DNA from: an uncultured Oscillospiraceae bacterium
GTDB lineage: Bacteria > Bacillota > Clostridia > Oscillospirales > Ruminococcaceae
DNA: 31,248 nucleotides
Assembly (NCBI GenBank): GCA_902490585.1
Contig: CABUEI010000023.1
Coordinates: forward strand, 1 to 31,248
Reading direction: 5' to 3'
The notes beneath the pieces are model-generated. The model worked only from the letters and a program-made list of their open reading frames with translations. It was not told the DNA's origin and did no database searches. A program made the position numbers and the translations under genes. Positions 24,902 to 30,781 of this stretch are shown in pieces (position 1 is the stretch's first letter; each line of letters opens with the position of its first letter).

Positions 24902-26143
24902 ATGGAATATATTTTAATGCAAAAGTCGTATCCTGTTGTGAAAATAACAATAGACGAGAATTCGGATAAATGCAAGATTGACAAAATAACTGAACTATAT
25001 ATGCCTGAACGTGTTCCTTTAGGTATATCGGTAAGAAATGGCGTAGTAAATAAAGAAGAATTGAACGAGTGGTGGAGAGGCAGAGCAATTCCGCTTAGCA
25101 GAGATGGTATTGATAATGTTCTTGCTGAACTTGAAATAGCAATACCTCAAGCATTATTGAAAAAATCACTTGGTTTATCGCTTTCTGACCAGTATTGGAT
25201 CTGTCCTGTCGGCAGTGAATACAGATGGGAAAAAGTAAATTTCTTTGATAATGATTTTTCTGCGGATATGGGAAATTTGTTGTTTGGCAATCGTTCATCT
25301 GCACAACTCAATCTGATGTCGCCGGATAATACTTCAGACGGATGGCTCAAGAAAAAATGGAAGATAATAAACGGTAAACGTTGCCTCGTCAAAGGCGGAA
25401 GCGGCCAATCGTTGCAAGAGCCTTATAATGAAGCCATTGCCTGTGCATTGATGAGAAGACTCAACATACCTCATACTGAATATTCAGTTTTTATTGAGGA
25501 AAGAAAACCGTATTGCGTTTGTGATGACTTTATTGACAGGGATACCGAGCTTATATCAGCGTGGTATATAATGAATACAGAGAAAAAGCCAAATCACATA
25601 CCTGTGTATCAGCATTTTCTTAATTGTTGTGAACACCTCGGAATTTGCGGAGCAAGTGATTTTCTTGATAGAATGTTAACCGTGGATTATATCATCGCAA
25701 ATGAGGACAGACATCAGAATAATTTTGGCGTTATTCGTAATGCGGACACTCTTGAATTTATCGGATTTGCTCCTATTTATGACAGTGGAACGTCGTTGTG
25801 GCTCGATACACCTACAGTGCTTATACCGGATCACAATGTAAAAAGTAAACCGTTTAAACCTGTTCATTCAGAGCAAATCAAGCTCGTTAAATCGTTCAGT
25901 TGGTTAGATCTAAGCAAACTTGACGGCTTTACAGATGAATGTTATGATATTCTTAAAACAGCGAATTACATTGATGAGCAAAGAAGAAGCAATATATGTA
26001 AAGGTGTTGCTGAAAGAATACAAATGCTTATTGCTGAAATCACCAATCGTAAAGCGAATTATTTAGATACTGCTTCAAACGATTTAAAACAAGATGTTTC
26101 TTATTCCGGTAATTCAGAAGAGAACGAAGATTTAGAACTATAA
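24902..26143 (+). CDS. HipA-like Ser/Thr kinase domain protein
   Basis: A 413-residue protein. The ATG at 24902 fits GGGGAGGG (24890-24897); the in-frame ATG at 24881 has no ribosome site. The C-terminal half carries the HipA-type kinase core: 'NEDRHQNN' with Asn267, Asp269, Arg270, His271 and Asn274, then the metal-binding Asp294 in 'PIYDSGTSL'. A 'CLVKGGSG' strand earlier may be the ATP-binding region. The N-terminal 130 residues are a separate domain seen in Firmicutes HipA-like proteins. HipA kinases phosphorylate tRNA synthetases or translation factors and cause growth arrest; the target here is unknown. No HipB-like helix-turn-helix antitoxin lies next to it, which is unusual. It has its own promoter and lies between two matching palindromes. 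Confidence 0.85.
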   Translation: MEYILMQKSYPVVKITIDENSDKCKIDKITELYMPERVPLGISVRNGVVNKEELNEWWRGRAIPLSRDGIDNVLAELEIAIPQALLKKSLGLSLSDQYWICPVGSEYRWEKVNFFDNDFSADMGNLLFGNRSSAQLNLMSPDNTSDGWLKKKWKIINGKRCLVKGGSGQSLQEPYNEAIACALMRRLNIPHTEYSVFIEERKPYCVCDDFIDRDTELISAWYIMNTEKKPNHIPVYQHFLNCCEHLGICGASDFLDRMLTVDYIIANEDRHQNNFGVIRNADTLEFIGFAPIYDSGTSLWLDTPTVLIPDHNVKSKPFKPVHSEQIKLVKSFSWLDLSKLDGFTDECYDILKTANYIDEQRRSNICKGVAERIQMLIAEITNRKANYLDTASNDLKQDVSYSGNSEENEDLEL

Positions 26144-26145
26144 GC

Positions 26146-26168
26146 AGGTGCGACACGGTGTCGCACCT
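26146..26168. repeat. Dispersed palindrome copy 7
   Basis: A perfect 23-bp palindrome: arm AGGTGCGACAC, central G, starting 3 nt after the HipA-like stop. No T-run follows it. Confidence 0.93.
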
Positions 26169-26400
26169 AATACACGATTAACAAACACAAAAACGCCCTC
26201 TGTCATAGCAACCGCTACGGCAAGGTAAGCAGGTTTCCTACCTACAATGCCGTGGCCCGCAACGGCCTGATCTTGTTACTGCGCCGCTCTCCTCGGAATA
26301 GCTTTCATAAAAAAGAAGTCAGAAAGCGTTTTGTATATGTTTTGCACAATATAGCTACTAAAAAATCAGCATTTTTACTATAATTTTTTGTGCCTTTACC
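26169..26400. other. Gene-free structured stretch at the probable element end
   Basis: No credible reading frame. The main feature is a long hairpin: ACGGCA (26217-26222) pairs with TGCCGT (26248-26253), and inside it GTAAGCAGG (26225-26233) pairs with CCTACCTAC (26237-26245) using two G-U pairs (as read on the minus strand). A further short hairpin GGCC/GGCC lies at 26254-26267. On the minus strand the stretch ends in GTTTTTGTG (26186-26194), so a minus-strand RNA is possible; an att or oriT-type site is the alternative. From 26300 the sequence becomes AT-rich and plain. Confidence 0.45.
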
Positions 26401-26401
26401 A

Positions 26402-26430
26402 TTGACAAAATTACCAAAACACGGTATAAT
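26402..26430 (+). promoter_or_regulatory. Perfect consensus promoter, plus strand
   Basis: TTGACA (26402-26407), 17-nt spacer, TATAAT (26425-26430). No protein start follows within reach, so it most likely drives an RNA. Confidence 0.8.
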
Positions 26431-26450
26431 TATCAGTAAGGAGTGATATA

Positions 26451-26555
26451 TAAAAACACTCCGCAGGAGCAAGGCTTTGGCGAGCCGTTACTCTTTTCCT
26501 CAGACGATGAGTACAACATCTACTGATATAGCGAAGTGGCTTCATCTGTGTCCTA
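26451..26555 (-). ncRNA. Candidate minus-strand small RNA (about 105 nt)
   Basis: The promoter at 26563-26592 would start transcription near 26555. The RNA can form a CAGATGA / TCATC-G-TCTG stem with an inner GAAG-CTTC hairpin, then GGCT-AGCC, and ends in a CTCC-TGC-GGAG hairpin (26459-26469) followed by TGTTTTTA, an intrinsic terminator on this strand. There is no coding frame. Promoter, compact fold and terminator together support a real small RNA; the family was not recognised. Confidence 0.5.
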
Positions 26556-26562
26556 TATGTAT

Positions 26563-26592
26563 ATTATAGCACAGATTAAATACATTATGCAA
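26563..26592 (-). promoter_or_regulatory. Minus-strand promoter facing the plus-strand RNA
   Basis: Read on the minus strand: TTGCAT (26592-26587), 18-nt spacer, TATAAT (26568-26563). It lies downstream of the minus-strand gene at 26641-26904 and points toward the plus-strand promoter at 26402. Confidence 0.65.
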
Positions 26593-26639
26593 GAGCTTTC
26601 AGAGATTTTTGGGTATTCGTCTGAAGGCTCTTGTTTTTT
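26590..26639 (+). terminator. Strong intrinsic terminator, plus strand
   Basis: A 14-bp stem: CAAGAGCTTTCAGA (26590-26603) pairs with 26620-26633 (one G-U), followed by six T. The stem abuts the stop codon of the minus-strand gene, but that strand has no T-run. Confidence 0.85.
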
Positions 26640-26640
26640 G

Positions 26641-26904
26641 TTATTGTCCAAATAAGTATTTGGAATCAAAATTGCCGGTTGCTAAATCAATTCCTATAGC
26701 AAGTACAGCAAGCAATACCATAACAACTGAAAATCCTATCATAACCTTAGTTAATTTATTTTCAAGCAATTTGAAAGGGTATGAAACGATTTGTGATAAT
26801 TTAAGATATTGCCCGGCGATGCTGTGTTCAAATCGTTCTTGTTCTTGATAATATTTTTCATCGTGAACTTTACGATTTGAAAAAAACTTTTTGATATTAT
26901 TCAT
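26641..26904 (-). CDS. Small single-helix membrane protein, unknown
   Basis: An 87-residue protein on the minus strand. The N-terminal 50 residues are polar and basic ('MNNIKKFFSNRKVHDEKYYQEQ'), then comes one membrane helix (about residues 54-74, 'MIGFSVVMVLLAVLAIGI') and a short polar tail. The ribosome site AAAGGAG lies 10 nt before the ATG, supporting expression. No family was recognised. It stands alone between two structured non-coding stretches, in the opposite direction to the conjugation genes, near the probable ICE-chromosome junction. It may belong to the element or to the host. Confidence 0.65.
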   Translation of the reverse strand: MNNIKKFFSNRKVHDEKYYQEQERFEHSIAGQYLKLSQIVSYPFKLLENKLTKVMIGFSVVMVLLAVLAIGIDLATGNFDSKYLFGQ

Positions 26905-26959
26905 TGTGGTTTTTTCTCCTTTCTTTCGGATTAACCATAATGAATGATATATATAACAA

Positions 26960-27281
26960 TTGAATGCCGACCATTGTCAGAGATGACCTACAGCCGAGAT
27001 AACTACGCATTAGTTCTGAGAACATCGTGTAAGCAACACGGGAGAGGAACAGTAAACGCCGGTTTACTGCAAACCACCGACTAACAAGTCACAGTTCAGA
27101 AACGCCGCATTCTGAGGAGCGAGTATACATACTGTACTACCAATACAGTTGAGCTACATCGGACCGGGTAGGTGTTAAGCTACGGAGAGATGCGAAAGCG
27201 TTAATCGAAACAGTGAGTCGGAACGCAAAATGTATAATATATCATGGCGGAGTAGTTACCGCTATTCCGCTGTGATTTTTA
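26960..27281 (+). ncRNA. Candidate large structured RNA next to the tRNA pair
   Basis: A gene-free, stop-rich stretch packed with stem-loops: GTTC/GAAC (27013-27023), CGTGT/ACACG (27026-27040), CAGTAAAC/GTTTACTG (27050-27069), CAGAA/TTCTG (27096-27114 region), ACTGTA/TACAGT (27131-27149), then a 15-bp stem at 27241-27276 followed by TTTTT. The terminal T-run favours the plus strand. On the minus strand it contains tRNA-like fragments (GTAGCTCAAC, TTGGTAG) and would lie downstream of the tRNAs. No clear plus-strand promoter was found (weak TATAAC at 26952). Large ornate RNAs such as ROOL and GOLLD often lie next to tRNA genes, but identity is not established. Confidence 0.45.
27241..27281 (+). 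terminator. Long-stem terminator of the structured region
   Basis: Bases 27241-27255 pair with 27262-27276 as an uninterrupted 15-bp stem (three G-U pairs) around TTACCG, followed by TTTTTATATTTATA. It reads as a terminator only on the plus strand. Confidence 0.75.
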
Positions 27282-27336
27282 TATTTATACCTTTAGGGAC
27301 ACTGGTGTACAGTATCCCTAAAAGTGTAAATATTGT

Positions 27337-27426
27337 TGGCGCAGAAAGAGGGATTTGAACCCTCGCGCCGGTTTCCCGACCTACTCCCTTAGCAGGGGAG
27401 CCCCTTCACCACTTGGGTATTTCTGC
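27337..27426 (-). tRNA. tRNA-Ser(GCU)
   Basis: Read on the minus strand the gene begins GCAGAAATACCCAAGTGG, has the anticodon loop with GCT between CTCCC and GGGAG stems, a long variable arm as expected for serine tRNA (GTCGGGAAACCGGC), the T-arm GAGGGTTCAAATCCCTC, the closing TTTCTGC, discriminator G and an encoded CCA (27337-27339). It lies 24 nt after tRNA-Leu in the same transcript. A hairpin at 27292-27322 (TTTAGGGA/TCCCTAAA) downstream may end or process the transcript. The ICE lies on its 3' side, the usual place for tRNA-targeted integration. Confidence 0.97.
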
Positions 27427-27450
27427 ATGGCGAATTATAAAATATTTAAA

Positions 27451-27537
27451 TGGTGCCGCTGATCGGACTTGAACCGATACGGTATTGCTACCGAGGGATT
27501 TTAAGTCCCTTGTGTCTGCCGATTCCACCACAGCGGC
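27451..27537 (-). tRNA. tRNA-Leu(UAA)
   Basis: On the minus strand: acceptor GCCGCTG at 27537-27531, the D-arm with GTGGTGGAATCGGCAGAC, anticodon TAA in GGGACTTAAAATCCC, a long variable arm (CGGTAGCAATACCG), the T-arm ATCGGTTCAAGTCCGAT, CAGCGGC, discriminator A and encoded CCA (27451-27453). It is the first gene after the promoter at 27570-27598. Confidence 0.97.
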
Positions 27538-27569
27538 ATATTTTGTTGTGCGGTGATTAACCTTGATAT

Positions 27570-27598
27570 ATTATACACTCATTTTGTGTGCTTGTCAA
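27570..27598 (-). promoter_or_regulatory. Perfect consensus promoter of the tRNA pair
   Basis: On the minus strand: TTGACA (27598-27593), 17-nt spacer, TATAAT (27575-27570). The tRNA-Leu 5' end lies 33 nt downstream. Confidence 0.9.
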
Positions 27599-27642
27599 GA
27601 GCTTTTTGAAAATTTTATTAAATTATTTTCTGCTTTTTCGTC

Positions 27643-27671
27643 TTGTATTTTGTTCCGAAATAGTGTAAAAT
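27643..27671 (+). promoter_or_regulatory. Putative promoter of the glycosyltransferase gene
   Basis: TTGTAT (27643-27648), 17-nt spacer, TAAAAT (27666-27671), about 70 nt before the ATG. It is divergent from the tRNA promoter. Confidence 0.55.
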
Positions 27672-27745
27672 ATTATTAGGAATATACCCAAAAAACAGGA
27701 TACAATTTCCAATAATTTATAAGTTATCATGAAAGGGGAATACCA

Positions 27746-29002
27746 ATGAGGATAGCTCTGTTTACAGAAACATACCTGCCGAGCATCAACGGTGTAGTTA
27801 CCCACGTTAAAACATTAAAGGAAGGTCTTGAAGCACTCGGACATACCGTTATGGTAGTTACAGCCGATTCAAGAGTAAATAATCACGTCATTGCTGACGA
27901 TGTAATGTATTGTCCTGCCGTAAAGCTCAAAAAAATCTACAATTACGATATAGCTCCTCCTATAAGCAAGGAGCGTCTTGATAAAATAAAAAGCTTCGCC
28001 CCCGATATAATCCATATACACAACGAATTCGGTGTCGGAATTTCAGGTGTACTTATTGCCAGAACTCTTAAAGTACCTCTTGTGTACACTCTTCATACTA
28101 TGTATGACGATTATGTTTACTATGTAGCAAAGACAAAGGGTTTCGGCAAGATCGTAACTTCAGCAAGCCACATTTACGCAAAGATGCTGGCATCCACAGC
28201 GTCGGCTATCACAGGTCCGTCTCCTAAGGTTTCGGAGTATTTCAAAGCCTGCGGCGTAAAAAAGCCTGTGCACGTTATACCGAACTCTGTTGAGCTCGAT
28301 GTATTCAAGCCTGAAAATGTTGATAAGAACGCCGCTCTGGAAATGAGAAGAAAGTTCGGTTTTGCCGATGATGATATGGTTTTCTGTTTCTGCGGACGAC
28401 TCGGTAAGGAAAAGAACGTTACACTTTTACTTCAGTACTGGGCAAAGAATGTAAAATCGGAAGACAAGATAAAATTATTCATTCTCGGTGACGGTCCTTT
28501 ACATGAACAGCATTGCAAAGAAGCCGAGGAGTTCGGTATAGCCGATATGGTAAAGTTTGCAGGCAGAGTAGAACATCCTGATTTGCCCGTATATTATGCC
28601 TGCTGTGACGCATACATTACAGCATCGCTTTCTGATACCTGCTCGATATCCATGCTCGAAGGTATGGCTATGCACCTGCCCGTTTTAAGCCTTAAAGATG
28701 ACCTCAATGTCGGACAGGTCAAGGACGGAATAAACGGCTATAACTTTACCGATGCGGACAGTATGTACGAGCTTCTCAAAAAACTCCGTGATATGCCAAA
28801 GGACGAGCTTGCTCAGTTTGGCAGACAGACAAGAGAATCAATCAAAACTTCAGGTGCTATACGCCTTGCAAATGACTTGCTTGATGTATATAAAGAGGCT
28901 ATGGATGTCTATAAAAAGAAGGGCAGAAAGCGCAAACTCAAGAAGCGTTACCGTGTTATCAGACACAGATATGTTAAACATTCCAAGAGTGAAAATAAGT
29001 AA
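27746..29002 (+). CDS. Family 4 glycosyltransferase
   Basis: A 418-residue GT-B enzyme that would transfer a sugar from a nucleotide donor in the cytoplasm or at the inner membrane face. The N-terminal domain opens 'MRIALFTETYLPSINGVVTHV', the glycine-rich acceptor-side motif of GT4 enzymes, and has 'PDIIHIHNEFGVG' near residue 92. The C-terminal donor domain has 'FCFCGRLGKEKNVTLLL', 'LFILGDGPL' and 'TCSISMLEGMAMHLPVL'. The first Glu of the usual E-x7-E motif is replaced, while the second is kept in 'LEGMA'. A strongly basic tail ('KKKGRKRKLKKRYR') could bind the membrane. GT4 relatives make diacylglycerol glycolipids or wall glycans; the substrate here is not clear. AAAGGGG precedes the ATG and a terminator follows. 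Confidence 0.92.
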   Translation: MRIALFTETYLPSINGVVTHVKTLKEGLEALGHTVMVVTADSRVNNHVIADDVMYCPAVKLKKIYNYDIAPPISKERLDKIKSFAPDIIHIHNEFGVGISGVLIARTLKVPLVYTLHTMYDDYVYYVAKTKGFGKIVTSASHIYAKMLASTASAITGPSPKVSEYFKACGVKKPVHVIPNSVELDVFKPENVDKNAALEMRRKFGFADDDMVFCFCGRLGKEKNVTLLLQYWAKNVKSEDKIKLFILGDGPLHEQHCKEAEEFGIADMVKFAGRVEHPDLPVYYACCDAYITASLSDTCSISMLEGMAMHLPVLSLKDDLNVGQVKDGINGYNFTDADSMYELLKKLRDMPKDELAQFGRQTRESIKTSGAIRLANDLLDVYKEAMDVYKKKGRKRKLKKRYRVIRHRYVKHSKSENK

Positions 29003-29007
29003 AAATC

Positions 29008-29040
29008 AACGGCGGATTTATAGGTCAATCCGCCGTTTTT
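29008..29040 (+). terminator. Terminator of the glycosyltransferase gene
   Basis: AACGGCGGATT (29008-29018) pairs perfectly with AATCCGCCGTT (29027-29037), followed by TTTT, 6 nt after the stop. Confidence 0.93.
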
Positions 29041-29052
29041 GTATGCATAATA

Positions 29053-29075
29053 AACTGCGTACAGGATACGCAGTT
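29053..29075 (-). terminator. Terminator of the cysteine-cluster gene
   Basis: AACTGCGTA (29053-29061) pairs with TACGCAGTT (29067-29075). On the minus strand it is followed by TATTATG after the final TT. It lies 10 nt past the stop of the minus-strand gene. Confidence 0.7.
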
Positions 29076-29084
29076 AAGATGTTT

Positions 29085-29591
29085 TTATTTATTCGTGACG
29101 ACTTTCAAAACAGGGTAGTCGTCAACATAAGGCTTTATTGTATATGGGTGCTTGTTCGCATAATCAAGCATTATATCTGCAAGCGAACCATGTTCGTTAT
29201 ATTTCTTGTTTATGAACGAAGACAATTTTGAAACCGGCAGAGCGGACACTGTTTCACATACGGGAGAAACAGTTATCCCGAGAATGTTATCGTTAATTCT
29301 GTTTACTCTGAAAGGCCATACCTTGCAGTCAAACGGCTTTTTATCGCCTAGAACACAACCTTTATCGGTGAGCATCGGGCAGTAGGTAAGCTCTTCGCTG
29401 TCCTTGAAGTGCATTACAAATCTGTATCCGTCCTCATAGGGCTCGAGTTCGGCGTTTTTATCTATGTTCTTCTTTATATAATCAGCCGTTTCGGGTAAAA
29501 CTACGGGAATTTCCCATACATCGTCCCTGTCAAATACACAACATACACGGCACTTTGCACAGGATTCACGGCTCAGAATTTCAGTCAGCAT
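29085..29591 (-). CDS. YkgJ-type cysteine-cluster protein
   Basis: A 168-residue protein with the cysteine pattern of the YkgJ (CxxCxxCC) family: Cys11, Cys14, Cys17 and Cys18 in 'SCAKCRVCC', then Cys71, Cys79 and Cys89 in 'YCPML-x4-C-x9-C'. Family members are thought to bind zinc or an iron-sulfur cluster, and some act in protein modification; the reaction of this one is unknown. No membrane segment is seen. It is transcribed alone on the minus strand from the promoter at 29613-29641, with ribosome site AAAGGAATG, and convergent with the glycosyltransferase gene. Confidence 0.88.
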   Translation of the reverse strand: MLTEILSRESCAKCRVCCVFDRDDVWEIPVVLPETADYIKKNIDKNAELEPYEDGYRFVMHFKDSEELTYCPMLTDKGCVLGDKKPFDCKVWPFRVNRINDNILGITVSPVCETVSALPVSKLSSFINKKYNEHGSLADIMLDYANKHPYTIKPYVDDYPVLKVVTNK

Positions 29592-29612
29592 ATTATCATT
29601 CCTTTCGTTTAT

Positions 29613-29641
29613 ATCTTAACACAACTTCTGAAAATGTGCAA
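29613..29641 (-). promoter_or_regulatory. Promoter of the cysteine-cluster gene
   Basis: On the minus strand: TTGCAC (29641-29636), 17-nt spacer, TAAGAT (29618-29613), 22 nt before the ATG. Confidence 0.65.
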
Positions 29642-29703
29642 CCATTATTTATATGGCACGGTTTCTGAAATTATGTCAAATTGGTTACAATTTGCAAAAA
29701 CTA

Positions 29704-29732
29704 TTGATTTTAACACGTTGTTTTGGTATAAT
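29704..29732 (+). promoter_or_regulatory. Promoter of the MoxR-DUF58 operon
   Basis: TTGATT (29704-29709), 17-nt spacer, TATAAT (29727-29732), about 55 nt before the chosen ATG. Confidence 0.8.
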
Positions 29733-29794
29733 TATTAATAACTCTTACTGTGTTTACAGCAAGAAATTCAGGAGTAGCGATTAAGGATTATTAT

Positions 29795-30763
29795 ATGGAA
29801 AACAATAGCTCAGTAAATTTCACAGAATACGAATTTATACCAAATCTTTTAGCACAGATTGAAAAGGTAATTATCGGCAAGAGAGATGTCGTAAAGATGC
29901 TTGTTGCGGCTTTGCTGTCGGGCGGTCATGTGTTGATTGAGGACGTTCCCGGAACCGGTAAGACCACGCTTGCAATGACGCTTGCAAAAGCAACTTCACT
30001 TTCATGCAGACGAGTACAGTTTACTCCCGATGTTATGGCATCGGATATAACAGGCTTTACTATGTACAATAAGGAAAGCGAACGCTTTGAATACCGTAAC
30101 GGACTTGTCATGAGCAATATATTCATCGCCGATGAAATAAATAGAACTTCACCGAAAACCCAGTCGGCTCTTCTTGAGGCAATGGAAGAAAAGAAGGTAA
30201 CTGTTGACGGTGTTGCACATACACTTCCCGAGCCGTTTATGGTTATTGCAACCGAGAATGAGTTCGGTTATGTCGGAACTTACCCTCTTCCTGAGGCACA
30301 GCTTGACCGTTTTCTTATAAAGCTTTCTGTAGGTTATCCTACTGCCGAGGATGAAGCGATGATTCTTTACAGAAGAAAAAACGGAGACCCTATGGAAACC
30401 GTTGAACCCGTATGCAGTGCAGATGATATCAAACGTTGCATTGCGGCTGTAAAGGAAACTCATATAGATGCCGCTATATATAAGTATATAGTTGACATAG
30501 TTTCGGCTACAAGAACACATCCATTTACAGCACTCGGCGCAAGTCCCCGTGCTTCTATCGCTCTTATGAGAGCGTCACAGAGTGCCGCTTTTATGGACGG
30601 ACGCAATTATGTTACTCCCGAAGATGTAGCACTTATGGTTAATTACGTTCTTCCTCACAGAATACATCTTACCCAGGAAGCAAAGGTAAAGCGTATCAGT
30701 GTCAACCTTGTTATTTCCGAGATAATGAAAGCAATAAAACCGCCTTTCAAAAGCAACGAATAA
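29795..30763 (+). CDS. MoxR-family AAA+ ATPase
   Basis: A 322-residue cytoplasmic AAA+ protein. The ATG at 29795 is chosen with AAGGA 7 nt upstream; the GTG at 29750 has no ribosome site. It has Walker A 'EDVPGTGKTTLA' (about residues 49-60), Walker B 'NIFIADEINR' near 112, the sensor-1 region 'FMVIATEN', the arginine-finger stretch 'LPEAQLDRFL', and the C-terminal lid helix domain (AAA_lid, from about 225). MoxR ATPases act as chaperones with DUF58 and VWA proteins, which are encoded downstream in most genomes. That pattern is kept here: a DUF58 gene begins 18 nt after the stop. Its substrate in this organism is unknown. Confidence 0.94.
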   Translation: MENNSSVNFTEYEFIPNLLAQIEKVIIGKRDVVKMLVAALLSGGHVLIEDVPGTGKTTLAMTLAKATSLSCRRVQFTPDVMASDITGFTMYNKESERFEYRNGLVMSNIFIADEINRTSPKTQSALLEAMEEKKVTVDGVAHTLPEPFMVIATENEFGYVGTYPLPEAQLDRFLIKLSVGYPTAEDEAMILYRRKNGDPMETVEPVCSADDIKRCIAAVKETHIDAAIYKYIVDIVSATRTHPFTALGASPRASIALMRASQSAAFMDGRNYVTPEDVALMVNYVLPHRIHLTQEAKVKRISVNLVISEIMKAIKPPFKSNE

Positions 30764-30781
30764 GGCGGAAGGTCAGTTCGT

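Larger units (their letters stand above)
26437..26640 (+). ncRNA. Candidate plus-strand small RNA (about 200 nt)
   Basis: The region is bounded by the consensus promoter at 26402-26430 and the strong terminator at 26590-26639. Inside are GGAGTG/CACTCC (26440-26445 with 26457-26462), GGCT/AGCC (26473-26486 region) and GAAG/CTTC (26533-26543) hairpins, and no coding frame. A ribosome-like AAGGAG at 26438 has no start codon after it. It overlaps an opposing transcript (26451-26555) completely. No known RNA family was recognised. Confidence 0.45.

Noticed and set aside
688..26168. The dispersed palindromes as a CRISPR array
   Set aside because: The copies are kilobases apart, with genes between them, and there are no regular spacers or cas genes.
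688..26168. The dispersed palindromes as intrinsic terminators
   Set aside because: None is followed by a T-run on either strand, and separate true terminators with T-runs occur nearby (8736, 16107).
27121..27180. Additional tRNA gene on the minus strand (GTAGCTCAAC, TTGGTAG fragments)
   Set aside because: No matching acceptor stem, anticodon arm or GTTCRANYC T-loop could be fitted; only D-arm-like fragments are present.
28752..29231. 159-residue plus-strand frame overlapping the glycosyltransferase end and the cysteine-cluster gene
   Set aside because: It overlaps two well-supported genes, has no ribosome site and crosses two terminators.
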